Assembly: GCF_000622405.1 (NCBI RefSeq)
Contig: NZ_JASF01000005.1
Location: 1,736,001-1,800,000 of the forward strand
Source of the DNA: Sulfitobacter donghicola DSW-25 = KCTC 12864 = JCM 14565
Lineage (GTDB): Bacteria > Pseudomonadota > Alphaproteobacteria > Rhodobacterales > Rhodobacteraceae
Reading direction: 5' to 3'
DNA length: 64,000 bases
Part shown: positions 37,742 to 46,657 of the stretch, piece by piece
How positions within the stretch are numbered: the first letter of the stretch is position 1
How the letters are laid out: each line of letters begins with the position of its first letter
Made by a program: the position numbers and the translations under genes
Notes under the pieces: model-generated
Told to the model about the DNA's origin: nothing
The model's database searches: none
Seen by the model: only the letters and a program-made list of their open reading frames with translations

Positions 37742-38323
37742 ATGCATCGTTTCATTCGAACTCTCGCCCATGGAACTGCGTTGATCGGCGGCTGTGTGTT
37801 GATTGTGCTGGTTATCATGACCACACTTTCGATCACGGGCAGGACCCTCAACAAGCTTTTACATGGTGATTTTTTCGCAAACCAATTGGCGGGGTTTTCT
37901 AAATTCCTGTTGGATATGGGTATTGGCGAAATCAACGGCAACTATGAGCTGCTCGAAGCGGGGGTGGCCTTTGCGATCTTTTCGTTTCTGCCGATCTGCC
38001 AGTTCTACGGCGCACATGCGACCGTTGATGTCTTTACCTCGGTCCTGTCCCAGCGGGTGAACCGCTGGATCATGGCATTCTGGGAAATCGTCCTGACCGC
38101 CGTGATCATCCTGATCATCTGGCGCCTTTATGGCGGCCTAGAGCGGTATCTGGGTAACGGCGAAACAACCTTCTTCCTGCAATTCCCAGTCTGGTGGTCC
38201 TACGCGCTTAGCTTCGCGGCTGGGGTCGTGGCGTGTATTGTAGCTGTTTATTGCGCCGTTGCGCGTATTGGCGAGGCGATTGGTGACACCAACATCCTGC
38301 CGTCCGAGCATGGGGAACACTAA
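37742..38323 (+). CDS. dctQ: TRAP transporter small membrane subunit
   Basis: A 193-residue protein with four hydrophobic segments (about 12-34, 65-85, 100-120 and 140-165), the DctQ layout. It helps the large subunit DctM assemble and accept substrate from DctP. The loop between helices one and two is longer than in many DctQ proteins. It starts at ATG 37742, about 70 bases after dctP, and is followed by dctM after three bases. Confidence 0.88.
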   Translation: MHRFIRTLAHGTALIGGCVLIVLVIMTTLSITGRTLNKLLHGDFFANQLAGFSKFLLDMGIGEINGNYELLEAGVAFAIFSFLPICQFYGAHATVDVFTSVLSQRVNRWIMAFWEIVLTAVIILIIWRLYGGLERYLGNGETTFFLQFPVWWSYALSFAAGVVACIVAVYCAVARIGEAIGDTNILPSEHGEH

Positions 38324-38326
38324 ACG

Positions 38327-39643
38327 ATGAGCAATCTTGAACTGGGCTTTTGGTCCTTTCCCATCCTCTTGGTCATGGTGTTTTTGCGCGCGCCGATCGG
38401 GCTGGCGATGCTGTTATGCGGTTTTGGCGGCTGGTTTATGGCGATGGGGGGCAATCCCACGCCGCTACTGGCCAAGCTAAAGTCAGAGACCTACACCACC
38501 TTCTCCAGCTATTCGCTGACGATCATTCCGCTGTTTTTGCTGATGGGCCAGTTTGCGACCCTATCTGGCATGTCACAGGCGCTGTTCCGCGCCGCTGAGA
38601 GCTTCCTTGGCCATCGTCGGGGCGGTGTCGCTATGGCGGCTGTTGGTGCCTGTGCGGGCTTTGGCGCGATCTGTGGCTCGTCGCTCGCGACAGCCGCAAC
38701 AATGTCCAAGGTCGCCCTGCCAGAGCTAAAGCGCTACGGCTACTCAGGTGGCTTTTCTACGGCAACACTCGCGGCTGGTGGTACATTGGGCATTTTGATC
38801 CCGCCCTCCGTTATTCTGGTTATCTATGCGATCCTGACCGAGCAAAACATCGCCAAGCTGTTCTTGGCCGCGTTTATCCCCGGCATTCTGGCAGCGATTG
38901 GATACGTGCTGACGATTTCGATCTATGTGCGTCTGCACCCTGATGCGGCAGGCACACGCCCGCCTGTACCGATGGCAGAACGCTTTGCCGCCCTTAGCAA
39001 GACATGGCCCGTGATTGCGATCTTCTTTTTGGTTGTTGGCGGTATCTACCTTGGTTGGTTCACCCCCACCGAAGCTGCTGCCGTTGGCGCGGCGGGCACG
39101 GGACTGGTTGCGCTTTTGTCTGGCTCGCTTGGCTGGGACATCCTAAAGCAAAGCTTGATCGGCACGGCACGCACCACGGCAATGATCTTTTTCATCGTGT
39201 TGGGGGCAGGGTTCTACAACGGCTTCCTTGCCTTGTCTGGTGTGCCACAGTTCATGGCGGACTGGGTTGTCACCCAAGGGCTTAGCCCGTGGTTGGTTTT
39301 GACAATCATTTTGGTGTTCTACCTGATCTTTGGCTGCCTGATGGACAGCCTGTCGATGATCCTGCTGACGGTTCCGATCTTCTTCCCTGTCATCTCGGCG
39401 ATGGATTTCGGGATGAGCGCCGAACACGTGGCGATCTGGTTTGGTATTCTGGTTCTGATCGTTGTCGAGGTCGGGTTGATTACGCCCCCTGTGGGCATGA
39501 ACCTGTTCATCATCAACTCGATGGACAAAGAAACCCCCATGACCGAGACCTATAAGACGGTGATGTACTTTGTAGGTTCCGACATTGTGCGAGTGGCGAT
39601 CCTTGTGATCTTTCCGTCAATCACGCTGTTCCTGCTGCGCTGA
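38327..39643 (+). CDS. dctM: TRAP transporter large membrane subunit
   Basis: A 438-residue permease with about twelve hydrophobic segments. DctM family features include GACAGFGAICGSSLATAATM (about 105-125), AAGGTLGILIPPSVILVIYA (about 150-170) and GLITPPVGMNLF near the C-terminus. It moves the substrate in with sodium. It ends at a strong hairpin terminator. No regulator gene is next to this transporter. Confidence 0.94.
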   Translation: MSNLELGFWSFPILLVMVFLRAPIGLAMLLCGFGGWFMAMGGNPTPLLAKLKSETYTTFSSYSLTIIPLFLLMGQFATLSGMSQALFRAAESFLGHRRGGVAMAAVGACAGFGAICGSSLATAATMSKVALPELKRYGYSGGFSTATLAAGGTLGILIPPSVILVIYAILTEQNIAKLFLAAFIPGILAAIGYVLTISIYVRLHPDAAGTRPPVPMAERFAALSKTWPVIAIFFLVVGGIYLGWFTPTEAAAVGAAGTGLVALLSGSLGWDILKQSLIGTARTTAMIFFIVLGAGFYNGFLALSGVPQFMADWVVTQGLSPWLVLTIILVFYLIFGCLMDSLSMILLTVPIFFPVISAMDFGMSAEHVAIWFGILVLIVVEVGLITPPVGMNLFIINSMDKETPMTETYKTVMYFVGSDIVRVAILVIFPSITLFLLR

Positions 39644-39669
39644 CAAACAAACAGAGCGACAAATAGAAA

Positions 39670-39698
39670 GGCCGGGCGATACCATCGCCCGGCCATTT
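39670..39698 (+). terminator. Terminator after dctM
   Basis: An 11-base perfect stem (GGCCGGGCGAT / ATCGCCCGGCC) with a three-base loop, followed by ATTTTA. It lies about 25 bases past the dctM stop. Confidence 0.75.
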
Positions 39699-39741
39699 TA
39701 CGTTTTAGCCCAGTGTCATATCCGCGACCTAACGGGCAAAG

Positions 39742-39767
39742 AAAAAGGGCCGCGAAATACGCGGCCC
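39742..39767 (-). terminator. Terminator of the solute-binding protein gene
   Basis: Arms GGGCCGCG and CGCGGCCC with a five-base loop; on the minus strand five T residues follow. It is placed about 30 bases past the stop of the minus-strand gene and back to back with the dctM terminator. Confidence 0.85.
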
Positions 39768-39796
39768 TTCGTTTGTTCCCTAGAGGGCAGAGAGGC

Positions 39797-41470
39797 TTAG
39801 CTCCATGCCATCCGTGCTGGGTGGTATTCAAAGCTGATGTGGTGCTCTGCACCTGTCAGGCCTTCTTTTGTGTGGTTGTACAGCGAACGCCAGTACGGCT
39901 GGATCGTTACACCTTCGTCTTGGATCATCGCCTGACCTTTGGCCATAATCGCACGGCGCTTTTCGATATCGGCGGTTGCCAAGGCTTCTGACAAAAGCGC
40001 GTCAAATTCGGCGTTAGACCAGCCGAATTCGTTCCATGCTTCGCCAGAACGATAGGCAAGCGCCCAAATCTGAACGCCCAGCGGACGGTGGTTCCAGTTG
40101 GTTGAGCTGAACGGGTATTTCACCCAGTCATTCCAGAAGGTAGAGCCAGGTAGAATGGTGCGCTTTACCTTGATGCCAGCGTCGCGCAACTGGGCGGCAA
40201 CCGCGTCAGTAGTGTCTTTGCGCCATGCATCGTCGATCGACATCAGCTCGTGCTCAAAATCACCCATGCCTGCTTCGTCCATCAGGGCCTTGGCGCCTGC
40301 TGGATCTGGTTTGCGTGCGGGTAGCTCAGCGTATTCAGGGTGCATCGGGCCAACGTGGTGGTTTTCCGCAGGGATACCACGACCACCATAGCCAAGCTCT
40401 AGCAGGACCGAGTTATCAACGGCCATGCTGATCGCCTGCCGCACGCGCTTGTCCGCGTAAGGCATTTTGCCATCTACTTCAGCCAGCTGGTTCGGGCGGA
40501 CAACGATTGTCGCAGCCGTGGCGATTTCGTTTTCTACCCAGCCGTCTAGGCCCGTCATAATGTCGATGAATTCACCTTCCATGGAATAGAAGGCATCAAC
40601 CTCTTCGGCCTCAGCCGCCGCAATCCATGCAGATGGGTCTGTGCCATAGTCGATGTATTCCAAGCGGTCGATGAAAGGTCCGCCGAACACTTCGGTGCCC
40701 CACCATGTGTGGTCTGGGTTCTTAACCAGCACACTCTTAACGCCAACTTCCAGTGTTTCTGGCAGGTAAGCACCTGTACCGATCGGGTTTTCAAGCATCG
40801 TGTCAGCGGCAAAGCTGCTGTGAACAATCGCCGCTGGATAGTCGGCCATGCCCGCGATCAATGTGATGTCAGAGGCTGGCAGATTCAGCTTCACTGTGTG
40901 GCTATCGACAACTTCGATCGTTCCTTCACCAGCTTTTCCAGTCTCCGCATCAATCAGCGTTGCAAAGCGACCCGCCATCGAGTTCCCCTCGAGCGACTTG
41001 TCACACCAGCCAGTGATGTTGCGTGCCACGTCTTCGGCGGTAAAGTCGTCACCGTTGTTCCATTTAACGCCTTTGCGGACGTTCAATGTGTATACGGTCG
41101 CATCGTCGTTGATTTCCCAGCTTTCCAAAAGCGCTGGCGTGAACGTACCGTCGCTTTCGTAAATCGCGAGGTATTCCAGCCACCCACGTGAGAAGTTCGC
41201 GATCTGGGACCAGTCATAGGTGCGCGGGTCCTTCAGGGCGCGGACTTCCATCTGCATCCGTACGGTGCCACCCATTTTCTTGTCAGCGTGCGAAGCCGCC
41301 TGTGCTGGGGGCGCCATGCCGATCATCGCATAAGCGGTGGCAGTTGTGGCGCCAAATGCGCTGGCAAGGGCCAGAAACTCACGGCGGTTTACAGGATCGG
41401 CTTTGGCCTGATCCGCGCTGTCCAGAATGGACTGTGGCAGCGGCTTACCGGTGCGTGTTGTGAATGTCAT
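39797..41470 (-). CDS. ABC transporter substrate-binding protein, Tat-type signal
   Basis: A 557-residue protein of the SBP_bac_5 (peptide/nickel/opine) family. The N-terminus has a twin-arginine pattern ([13 protein letters not shown], about 28-40) before a hydrophobic stretch, suggesting export folded by Tat. The mature part has the family motifs [19 protein letters not shown] and RQAISMAVD. No permease or ATPase gene is adjacent, so it is an orphan binding protein here. Confidence 0.9.
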   Translation of the reverse strand: MTFTTRTGKPLPQSILDSADQAKADPVNRREFLALASAFGATTATAYAMIGMAPPAQAASHADKKMGGTVRMQMEVRALKDPRTYDWSQIANFSRGWLEYLAIYESDGTFTPALLESWEINDDATVYTLNVRKGVKWNNGDDFTAEDVARNITGWCDKSLEGNSMAGRFATLIDAETGKAGEGTIEVVDSHTVKLNLPASDITLIAGMADYPAAIVHSSFAADTMLENPIGTGAYLPETLEVGVKSVLVKNPDHTWWGTEVFGGPFIDRLEYIDYGTDPSAWIAAAEAEEVDAFYSMEGEFIDIMTGLDGWVENEIATAATIVVRPNQLAEVDGKMPYADKRVRQAISMAVDNSVLLELGYGGRGIPAENHHVGPMHPEYAELPARKPDPAGAKALMDEAGMGDFEHELMSIDDAWRKDTTDAVAAQLRDAGIKVKRTILPGSTFWNDWVKYPFSSTNWNHRPLGVQIWALAYRSGEAWNEFGWSNAEFDALLSEALATADIEKRRAIMAKGQAMIQDEGVTIQPYWRSLYNHTKEGLTGAEHHISFEYHPARMAWS

Positions 41471-41969
41471 GTTCTTCCTCTCTGTTGTTTAAGTGGCCGC
41501 GCATTCCAGTGCTAAGCGACTAAAGACCCTATTCAGCGGGTTTGGCGTTTGCAGGTTTTCCCTACATTTTACGTTTCGCTGCGTGCGTTCCGAACGACAG
41601 CATGACGTTGTTGCCAAAGGATTGAGTGATATGGGCTGTCCGTCAACCCCAAGGCTGGGGGGAATATGAACAGGAAACCTGACAACCTTTCTGGATCGTG
41701 ATGTAATTTTCGCTCAAACACCTTTCTTTATGGGCGCATGAGAGATGCCCGACATCGTCAGGCTTAACGCGCCGCTCAGAGAGGGCCGGCGAACTTTATT
41801 TAAATTTCTACCATTGAGGGATTTGTAGGCGCGGCATCTGTAGAAAAGGTCATCCAACGACACAGTCAAATCAGATTTCCAGCTTTTTAGCTTTGGCGAT
41901 TGTCCGATTCTTTTCTTTGGCGCGTGACGCAGGCATCGATCAGCGAAAAGAAAAGCTGCACAGGCTGCT
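41471..41969. other. Intergenic region without a supported gene
   Basis: About 500 bases between the solute-binding protein gene start and the mipZ stop. It must hold the promoter of the former. A minor hairpin (CCCCA / TGGGG near 41647-41660) is seen. A 91-codon reading frame starting from TTG inside mipZ covers part of it, but I see no family features and no ribosome binding site. Confidence 0.5.
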
Positions 41970-42779
41970 TTAGAAATCAGCGTCAACACCAGGCAATTTT
42001 AGCGCCTTGATCAAATCGCGCAATTCTTGGCGTGCGGCGATGTTTGAGATGTTCAGCTGTTTAACGCCGATATCCTTGAGGTCCAGCAGGGTTAGACCGC
42101 GCGGAAAGAGCTCTCGGAAAATTACCCGCTCGTTAAAGCCCGGTGCAATGCGAAACCCGATCCGCTTGCTTAGGTTCTGGATCGCGCGCTCCATCTTTTC
42201 CTTGTTGACCATCCGCTGCGCGCCCATGCGGTTGCGAACAACAACCCAGTCAATCGGGGGCAGCCCCGCCTGTGATCTTAGCTGACGCGCATTCCACACC
42301 ATTTCGGAATAAACCGAAGGGCCCGTGATTTTATCGCCAGAAGCATCAGTGTGGGCCAGCAGATCGAAATCGATAAAGCTGTCATTCAACGGGGTGACCA
42401 AAGTATCGGCTAGGCTATGCGCCACCTGACTAAGACGGGTGTGCGAACCGGGGCAATCGATCAAAATGAAATCATTGTTCGGCTCCAGCTCTGCCACCGC
42501 AGCGGAAAGCCGATGATCATAGACGTTTTCGCCCGGTTTTAGGTCACTTGCGTTGACCTCTGGCAGCTCGTGGTAATGCGGGCTGGGCAAATCCAAGCCA
42601 GCTTCTTTTAGAAAGGACTGACGGTTTTCAGCGTAACGGCCAAATGTGCGCTGGCGCAGGTCTAGGTCCAACGCGCTTACCTGATGGCCCATGCGGGCCA
42701 ATGCGGTCGCAAGGTGCATGGAAACCGTTGATTTCCCCGCGCCACCTTTTTCGTTTCCGACGACGATAATATGCGCCAT
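41970..42779 (-). CDS. mipZ: Division plane positioning ATPase MipZ
   Basis: A 269-residue ParA/MinD-type ATPase. It opens MAHIIVVGNEKGGAGKSTVS with a deviant Walker A (GNEKGGAGKST, 8-18), then DLDLRQRTFGRY and IDCPGSHTRLS. MipZ forms gradients from ParB at the origin-proximal pole and blocks FtsZ assembly away from midcell in alphaproteobacteria. No parB is adjacent, as is usual for mipZ. It is a stand-alone gene on the minus strand. Confidence 0.93.
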   Translation of the reverse strand: MAHIIVVGNEKGGAGKSTVSMHLATALARMGHQVSALDLDLRQRTFGRYAENRQSFLKEAGLDLPSPHYHELPEVNASDLKPGENVYDHRLSAAVAELEPNNDFILIDCPGSHTRLSQVAHSLADTLVTPLNDSFIDFDLLAHTDASGDKITGPSVYSEMVWNARQLRSQAGLPPIDWVVVRNRMGAQRMVNKEKMERAIQNLSKRIGFRIAPGFNERVIFRELFPRGLTLLDLKDIGVKQLNISNIAARQELRDLIKALKLPGVDADF

Positions 42780-42922
42780 GCCCGATACCTTTTTATGTTG
42801 CCTGCCTTAGCGCAGGATACTGTTACTGCGACTATATGTAGGGTTTCGAGCTTTGAAAAGCGTTGAACGACGGGGCGGGCGCTCAGTGGGTTCTGGTTGC
42901 CACGTCTCGTGGGCTTGACCCA

Positions 42923-42955
42923 ATAAAAAAGGCGCACCCGATAGGCGCGCCTTTT
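42923..42955 (-). terminator. Terminator after rpmE
   Basis: On the minus strand, arms GGCGCGCC and GGGTGCGCC-type sequence (one G-T pair) with a four-base loop are followed by six T residues. It lies about 25 bases past the rpmE stop and ends the rplS-rpmE unit. Confidence 0.85.
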
Positions 42956-42977
42956 GAAACAAGATTGCTTGGCGGGT

Positions 42978-43199
42978 TTAGAAGCCCAGACCAGCGTATT
43001 TGTTTTTGAACTTGGACACGCGGCCACCGGTATCCATCAAACGACCAGAAGTACCGGTCCATGCTGGGTGTACCGTTGGGTCGATGTCTAGCGCCAGCTG
43101 GTCGCCTTCTTTGCCCCAAGTTGATTTCATCTCAATGATCGTACCGTCGGTCATTTTGACGTTGATCGTGTGGTATTCTGGATGTGTATCGGTTTTCAT
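42978..43199 (-). CDS. rpmE: 50S ribosomal protein L31
   Basis: A 73-residue protein opening [20 protein letters not shown]. The Cys zinc ligands of the C+ type are absent, so this is the zinc-free form. The C-terminal half has [20 protein letters not shown], typical of alphaproteobacterial L31. It follows rplS by five bases and is cotranscribed with it. Confidence 0.95.
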   Translation of the reverse strand: MKTDTHPEYHTINVKMTDGTIIEMKSTWGKEGDQLALDIDPTVHPAWTGTSGRLMDTGGRVSKFKNKYAGLGF

Positions 43200-43204
43200 C
43201 TAAC

Positions 43205-43579
43205 TTACCCCTTGAGCGGTTTGTAGTTTGTGTTCTCGACGATACGCGCAGATTTACCACGGCGTGAGCGTAGATAGTACAGTTTGGCGCGACGAACGCG
43301 GCCGCGGCGTACCACGGTGATGTTGTCGATGTTGGTCGAGTGCAGCGGGAATACACGCTCCACGCCTTCGCCAAAGGAAATTTTGCGAACAGTGAATGCA
43401 CCGGCAATGCCTTTGCCGTTTTTACGGCTGATGCAAACGCCTTCGTAGTTCTGTACACGTGTGCGTGTACCTTCGGTGACTTTAAAGCCAACCCGGATGG
43501 TGTCGCCAGCGCGGAAATCAGGGATTTCCTTGGCAAGTTCGGCGATATGTTCCGCCTCGATTTCTGCGATCAGGTTCAT
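43205..43579 (-). CDS. rplS: 50S ribosomal protein L19
   Basis: A 124-residue protein with the L19 blocks [20 protein letters not shown] (about 24-43), [12 protein letters not shown] and the C-terminal [18 protein letters not shown]. It sits at the 30S-50S interface. In many bacteria rplS directly follows trmD; here ppk2, a YdcH-like gene and two further genes lie between them. The ribosome binding site is aggag. Confidence 0.97.
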   Translation of the reverse strand: MNLIAEIEAEHIAELAKEIPDFRAGDTIRVGFKVTEGTRTRVQNYEGVCISRKNGKGIAGAFTVRKISFGEGVERVFPLHSTNIDNITVVRRGRVRRAKLYYLRSRRGKSARIVENTNYKPLKG

Positions 43580-43807
43580 CTGATGCGTCTCCTATGATGC
43601 TCGTGGTATGCCACGAAGTTTTTACGGTGATCCCAGAGCTTCGGTCTGTCTGTCGGGTCTGCGCACAGCCCACCGGAGGTAACAATCGTCTTTAGCTTTC
43701 TCTTGCGCCCATAGCGCAAACACCCGAGTCGCAATAAGCGATTCCAGATTGCTGTCGTATAGGCCTGAAAATCAGGCGGATCAAGAGGCGAGTTTACCCA
43801 ACAGGCG

Positions 43808-43821
43808 TTGATTCAAATCAA
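43808..43821 (+). promoter_or_regulatory. FNR/FnrL box upstream of ppk2
   Basis: TTGATTCAAATCAA matches the FNR consensus TTGAT-N4-ATCAA at every fixed base. Its centre (43814.5) is 41.5 bases before a likely start site at about 43856, given the hexamer CATAAT at 43843-43848. This is the class II activator geometry, so low oxygen may switch on ppk2. Confidence 0.7.
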
Positions 43822-43842
43822 TCCGTTAGCCTTGGTAATGGT

Positions 43843-43856
43843 CATAATAACGGTCG
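43843..43856 (+). promoter_or_regulatory. Predicted -10 element and start site of ppk2
   Basis: CATAAT at 43843-43848 differs from TATAAT by one base. The expected start is near 43856, 27 bases before the ppk2 ATG. There is no good -35 hexamer, as expected for a promoter where the FNR box occupies that region. Confidence 0.45.
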
Positions 43857-43882
43857 AATTAAACACCTTGAAAGGGGGCTCG

Positions 43883-44764
43883 ATGACCGAAACCGACAAA
43901 GAACAGGCCAAGACAGCGCGAAACGCCCAAATTGTCGGGTTTGAACAGGGTGAATATCCCTATCAGACCAAGCTCTCTCGCTCGGCTTATGAGAAAGAGA
44001 AAGCGGCACTTCAGGTTGAGCTTTTGAAAGTGCAGCACTGGGTGCAAGAGACAGGGCAGAAATTTATTCTATTGTTTGAAGGCCGCGACGCTGCAGGCAA
44101 AGGCGGCACGATCAAACGCTTTACCGAACATCTAAACCCCCGCGCAGTCCGCGTTGTGGCGCTGAACAAGCCCACCGAGGAAGAGCGCGGCCAGTGGTAT
44201 TTCCAGCGCTATATCAAACATCTGCCAACCGCGGGCGAGATGGTTTTGTATGACCGTTCTTGGTACAACCGCGCAGGTGTAGAGCGCGTTATGGATTTTT
44301 GCGAACCAGCGGAATATCTGGAATTCATGCGCCAAACGCCTGAGTTCGAGCGGATGCTGGCACGCAGTGGCGTGCGCCTGTTCAAATACTGGTTCTCGGT
44401 CACACAGGAAGAACAGCGGCGGCGTTTTGCATCGCGGGAAACGGATCCGTTAAAACGGTGGAAGCTATCCCCGATTGACCGCGCCAGCCTGAACAAATGG
44501 GATGATTATACCGAAGCCAAAGAGGCGATGTTCTTTTACACGGACACTGCCGATGCACCTTGGACTGTGATCCGTTCAAACGACAAGAAACGCGCGCGCC
44601 TCACCTGTATGCGCCACTTCCTGTCGCAGCTGGATTATCCGGAAAAAGATCCAGAGGTCGCCCAAGCACCCGACCCAAAGATTTTCCACCAAGCCGAAGC
44701 TTTGTTGCAGCAAAGCCAGCACATTCTGGCCTCATCGCTGCACCCGAAACACCGTAAAACTTAA
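43883..44764 (+). CDS. ppk2: Polyphosphate kinase 2
   Basis: A 293-residue single-domain PPK2, which moves phosphate between polyphosphate and nucleotides. It has Walker A FEGRDAAGKGGTIKRF (about 66-81), Walker B-type YDRSWYNRAGVERVM (about 126-140) and lid segment RRRFASRETDPLKRWKLSPI. It probably uses polyphosphate to make GTP/ATP or the reverse; the class cannot be fixed by eye. ATG at 43883 has gaaaggggg upstream. A YdcH-like gene follows after 12 bases. Confidence 0.95.
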   Translation: MTETDKEQAKTARNAQIVGFEQGEYPYQTKLSRSAYEKEKAALQVELLKVQHWVQETGQKFILLFEGRDAAGKGGTIKRFTEHLNPRAVRVVALNKPTEEERGQWYFQRYIKHLPTAGEMVLYDRSWYNRAGVERVMDFCEPAEYLEFMRQTPEFERMLARSGVRLFKYWFSVTQEEQRRRFASRETDPLKRWKLSPIDRASLNKWDDYTEAKEAMFFYTDTADAPWTVIRSNDKKRARLTCMRHFLSQLDYPEKDPEVAQAPDPKIFHQAEALLQQSQHILASSLHPKHRKT

Positions 44765-44776
44765 CGAGGACAAACC

Positions 44777-45013
44777 ATGTCAAACACACCACACGAGCTG
44801 CACGAAGAATTCCCCGAGCAGTTGGAAAAGATGGCGGCGCTGCGTCAGTCCGATGCGCATTTCGCCAAAATGTCCGAAACCTATCACACCGTAAACCGCG
44901 CCATTCACCGCGCGGAAACCGATGTGGAACCAACCAGCGATGACAACATGCAAAGCATGCGCCGCGAACGTTTGGCACTAAAGGACGCCATCGCCGCATA
45001 TCTGCGTCAATGA
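44777..45013 (+). CDS. YdcH family (DUF465) small coiled-coil protein
   Basis: A 78-residue, mostly helical, charged protein with the DUF465 pattern: LRQSDAHFAKMSETYHTVNRAIHR near the middle and MRRERLALKDAIAAYL at the C-terminus. The function of the family is not known. It lies 12 bases after ppk2 and shares its promoter, so it would come under the same FNR control. Confidence 0.85.
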   Translation: MSNTPHELHEEFPEQLEKMAALRQSDAHFAKMSETYHTVNRAIHRAETDVEPTSDDNMQSMRRERLALKDAIAAYLRQ

Positions 45014-45018
45014 TTTGG

Positions 45019-45052
45019 TTTTGGGCGTCGCAGGAGGGTGCGATGCCCAAAA
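45019..45052. terminator. Bidirectional terminator between convergent genes
   Basis: A 14-base stem (TTTTGGGCGTCGCA / TGCGATGCCCAAAA, one G-T pair) with a six-base loop. The T-rich ends suit termination in both directions, for the YdcH-like gene (+) and the GNAT gene (-). Confidence 0.8.
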
Positions 45053-45058
45053 CCCCCG

Positions 45059-45907
45059 TTAGTACAGCTTCATATCCATCAACACGATTTCGGAATACAT
45101 GTGGTCAATCTCGGCGGGGAGCATGGATGCGCCTTTGAAAAACCGAGAGACTTCAATCGGCTCAACCGCGTTAGGCGTGGCACCATGGGCAAGGCGTGAA
45201 TCCACGCTAAACACCGCGCCGGTTTCAGGCAGCAGCGTATCCGCGATGGCCTGCCCGTGTTTGGCCAACAGATCAGATTGCCCCACATAAACGACCTCGT
45301 GCGTTACATATTCATCGACCTTTTGTTTGACCGAAAGCACCAGCGTGACAGGGCCATCGGGTGTTTCGATCACCATTGGTTTTAGGTTCAGGTCAGCATG
45401 ATCCGCCAGCACTTTGGCGTCGGCGAGATTAAGGTCGGCCTCCTGCAAAGGAGCCAGCGTGAAGGGCAGGGGCGCCGCACCGCTGTGCCGCCAGACGAAG
45501 CGTTTGTCGTCCAGCACTTTGAAACCAATACGATCCACCAAAGGCAGGGCCGCCTTGGCGCTGGTGAGATTGGTCGAGGTCACCTCGGGGTCGGCCATTG
45601 CCGTATGCATCAGCTTTTCGCCCATCCCCATACCGCGATGGGTTTTTAGAACATACCACGACGTGAGGTTGCGATAGCGCTTTGGCCCGCGTGGCGTATG
45701 GCGCAGGCTGTCGTTCATGCCCATAACACCAACCAATGCGCCGCCGTCCCGCGCGGTGACGGCAAACTCACCCTTTTCACCGCCCCAGCGGTTCGCCAAT
45801 AGGCGCCTCCACCCGTCGGCACCCCATTTGGCGCGGGGAAAGGCCGTATGCATAAAGGTCTCGACCTCTTCGCGCTGGCTGGGCGTGGCAAAAGTAATCT
45901 CGACCAT
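45059..45907 (-). CDS. GNAT family N-acetyltransferase
   Basis: A 282-residue protein with an N-terminal GNAT domain: EITFATPSQREEVETFMH at the start and the acetyl-CoA loop LKTHRGMGMGEKLMHTA near 88-104. The C-terminal 150 residues are an extra domain of unknown role. The substrate is unknown. It is the last gene of the minus-strand run that begins at ffh, three bases after the deacetylase-like gene. Confidence 0.8.
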   Translation of the reverse strand: MVEITFATPSQREEVETFMHTAFPRAKWGADGWRRLLANRWGGEKGEFAVTARDGGALVGVMGMNDSLRHTPRGPKRYRNLTSWYVLKTHRGMGMGEKLMHTAMADPEVTSTNLTSAKAALPLVDRIGFKVLDDKRFVWRHSGAAPLPFTLAPLQEADLNLADAKVLADHADLNLKPMVIETPDGPVTLVLSVKQKVDEYVTHEVVYVGQSDLLAKHGQAIADTLLPETGAVFSVDSRLAHGATPNAVEPIEVSRFFKGASMLPAEIDHMYSEIVLMDMKLY

Positions 45908-45910
45908 TGA

Positions 45911-46657
45911 TCAGGCCTCCTTCAGCATATCAGGAACAGATGCCCACAGCCCTTTGGTGGCTTGGAAAAACTGGTCGGTAAAATCCCAGATGGCATCATG
46001 CGTTTGCAAGTGGTGTGTGACATAGCCGATGGGCTTGCTGGGGTCGTTTGTGCGTCTGTCGTGTAAATGTTCAATCAACATCGCCAGCATCTTATCCGTC
46101 CCGCGAAAGACACGGTCGTATTTCCAGCGGATGGGATCAAGGTGGGCATCAATCTGCGTCAGGCCCGCGATTTCGCTCGCATCGCCGCGCCCTTCATAGG
46201 CGGACATGAACGTATAGCCCCAGTCGGGCAATAGCGCGCGGGTTGCATCGCCGATCCTGTTCCACGGCGGCACAAGTGCTGGCAGCAATCGGGGTAGCTC
46301 GGCCTCTTGCAGGATGGACCAGCCCAACGCCAGATCAGCCTGTTGCTGGGCCATTGGGCGGGTATCGCCAACCTCAGAGGCAGGAAGCCCCTTTGGTTCG
46401 TGGTTTTTGTGCTGCAATCCGTGTTGCAGGACATAGGCGTAATCCGTATCGCGCAACCGCGCGGCAAGGTCTGGCTGAACCCCCTGCGGGATCACAGAGA
46501 TATGGGCAGGAACGTTATAGCGATCTGATAACCCCAAGAGGCGCTCTAACGCGGGTGTGCAGGTTTGCGCATCGTCATCGCGCCACCACAGAACAGGCTT
46601 GAGGCCCGCTGTGTCCCAACGCGCTAGCTCGGCATTTAACGCGGCCCAATCAGCCAT
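45911..46657 (-). CDS. Polysaccharide deacetylase-like protein
   Basis: A 248-residue protein with the NodB-like pattern. WWRDDDA (24-30) supplies the catalytic and metal-binding aspartates. HGLQHKNH (about 80-87) supplies a His-x3-His-type metal site. PPWNRIGD resembles the later substrate-groove motif. There is no signal peptide, so it would act in the cytosol. The substrate is unknown; a GlcNAc-type amide is possible. It overlaps trmD by eight bases. Confidence 0.78.
   Translation of the reverse strand: MADWAALNAELARWDTAGLKPVLWWRDDDAQTCTPALERLLGLSDRYNVPAHISVIPQGVQPDLAARLRDTDYAYVLQHGLQHKNHEPKGLPASEVGDTRPMAQQQADLALGWSILQEAELPRLLPALVPPWNRIGDATRALLPDWGYTFMSAYEGRGDASEIAGLTQIDAHLDPIRWKYDRVFRGTDKMLAMLIEHLHDRRTNDPSKPIGYVTHHLQTHDAIWDFTDQFFQATKGLWASVPDMLKEA

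Noticed and set aside
41714..41989. A 91-codon frame downstream of mipZ
   Set aside because: Starts from TTG inside mipZ, has no ribosome binding site and shows no recognisable features.
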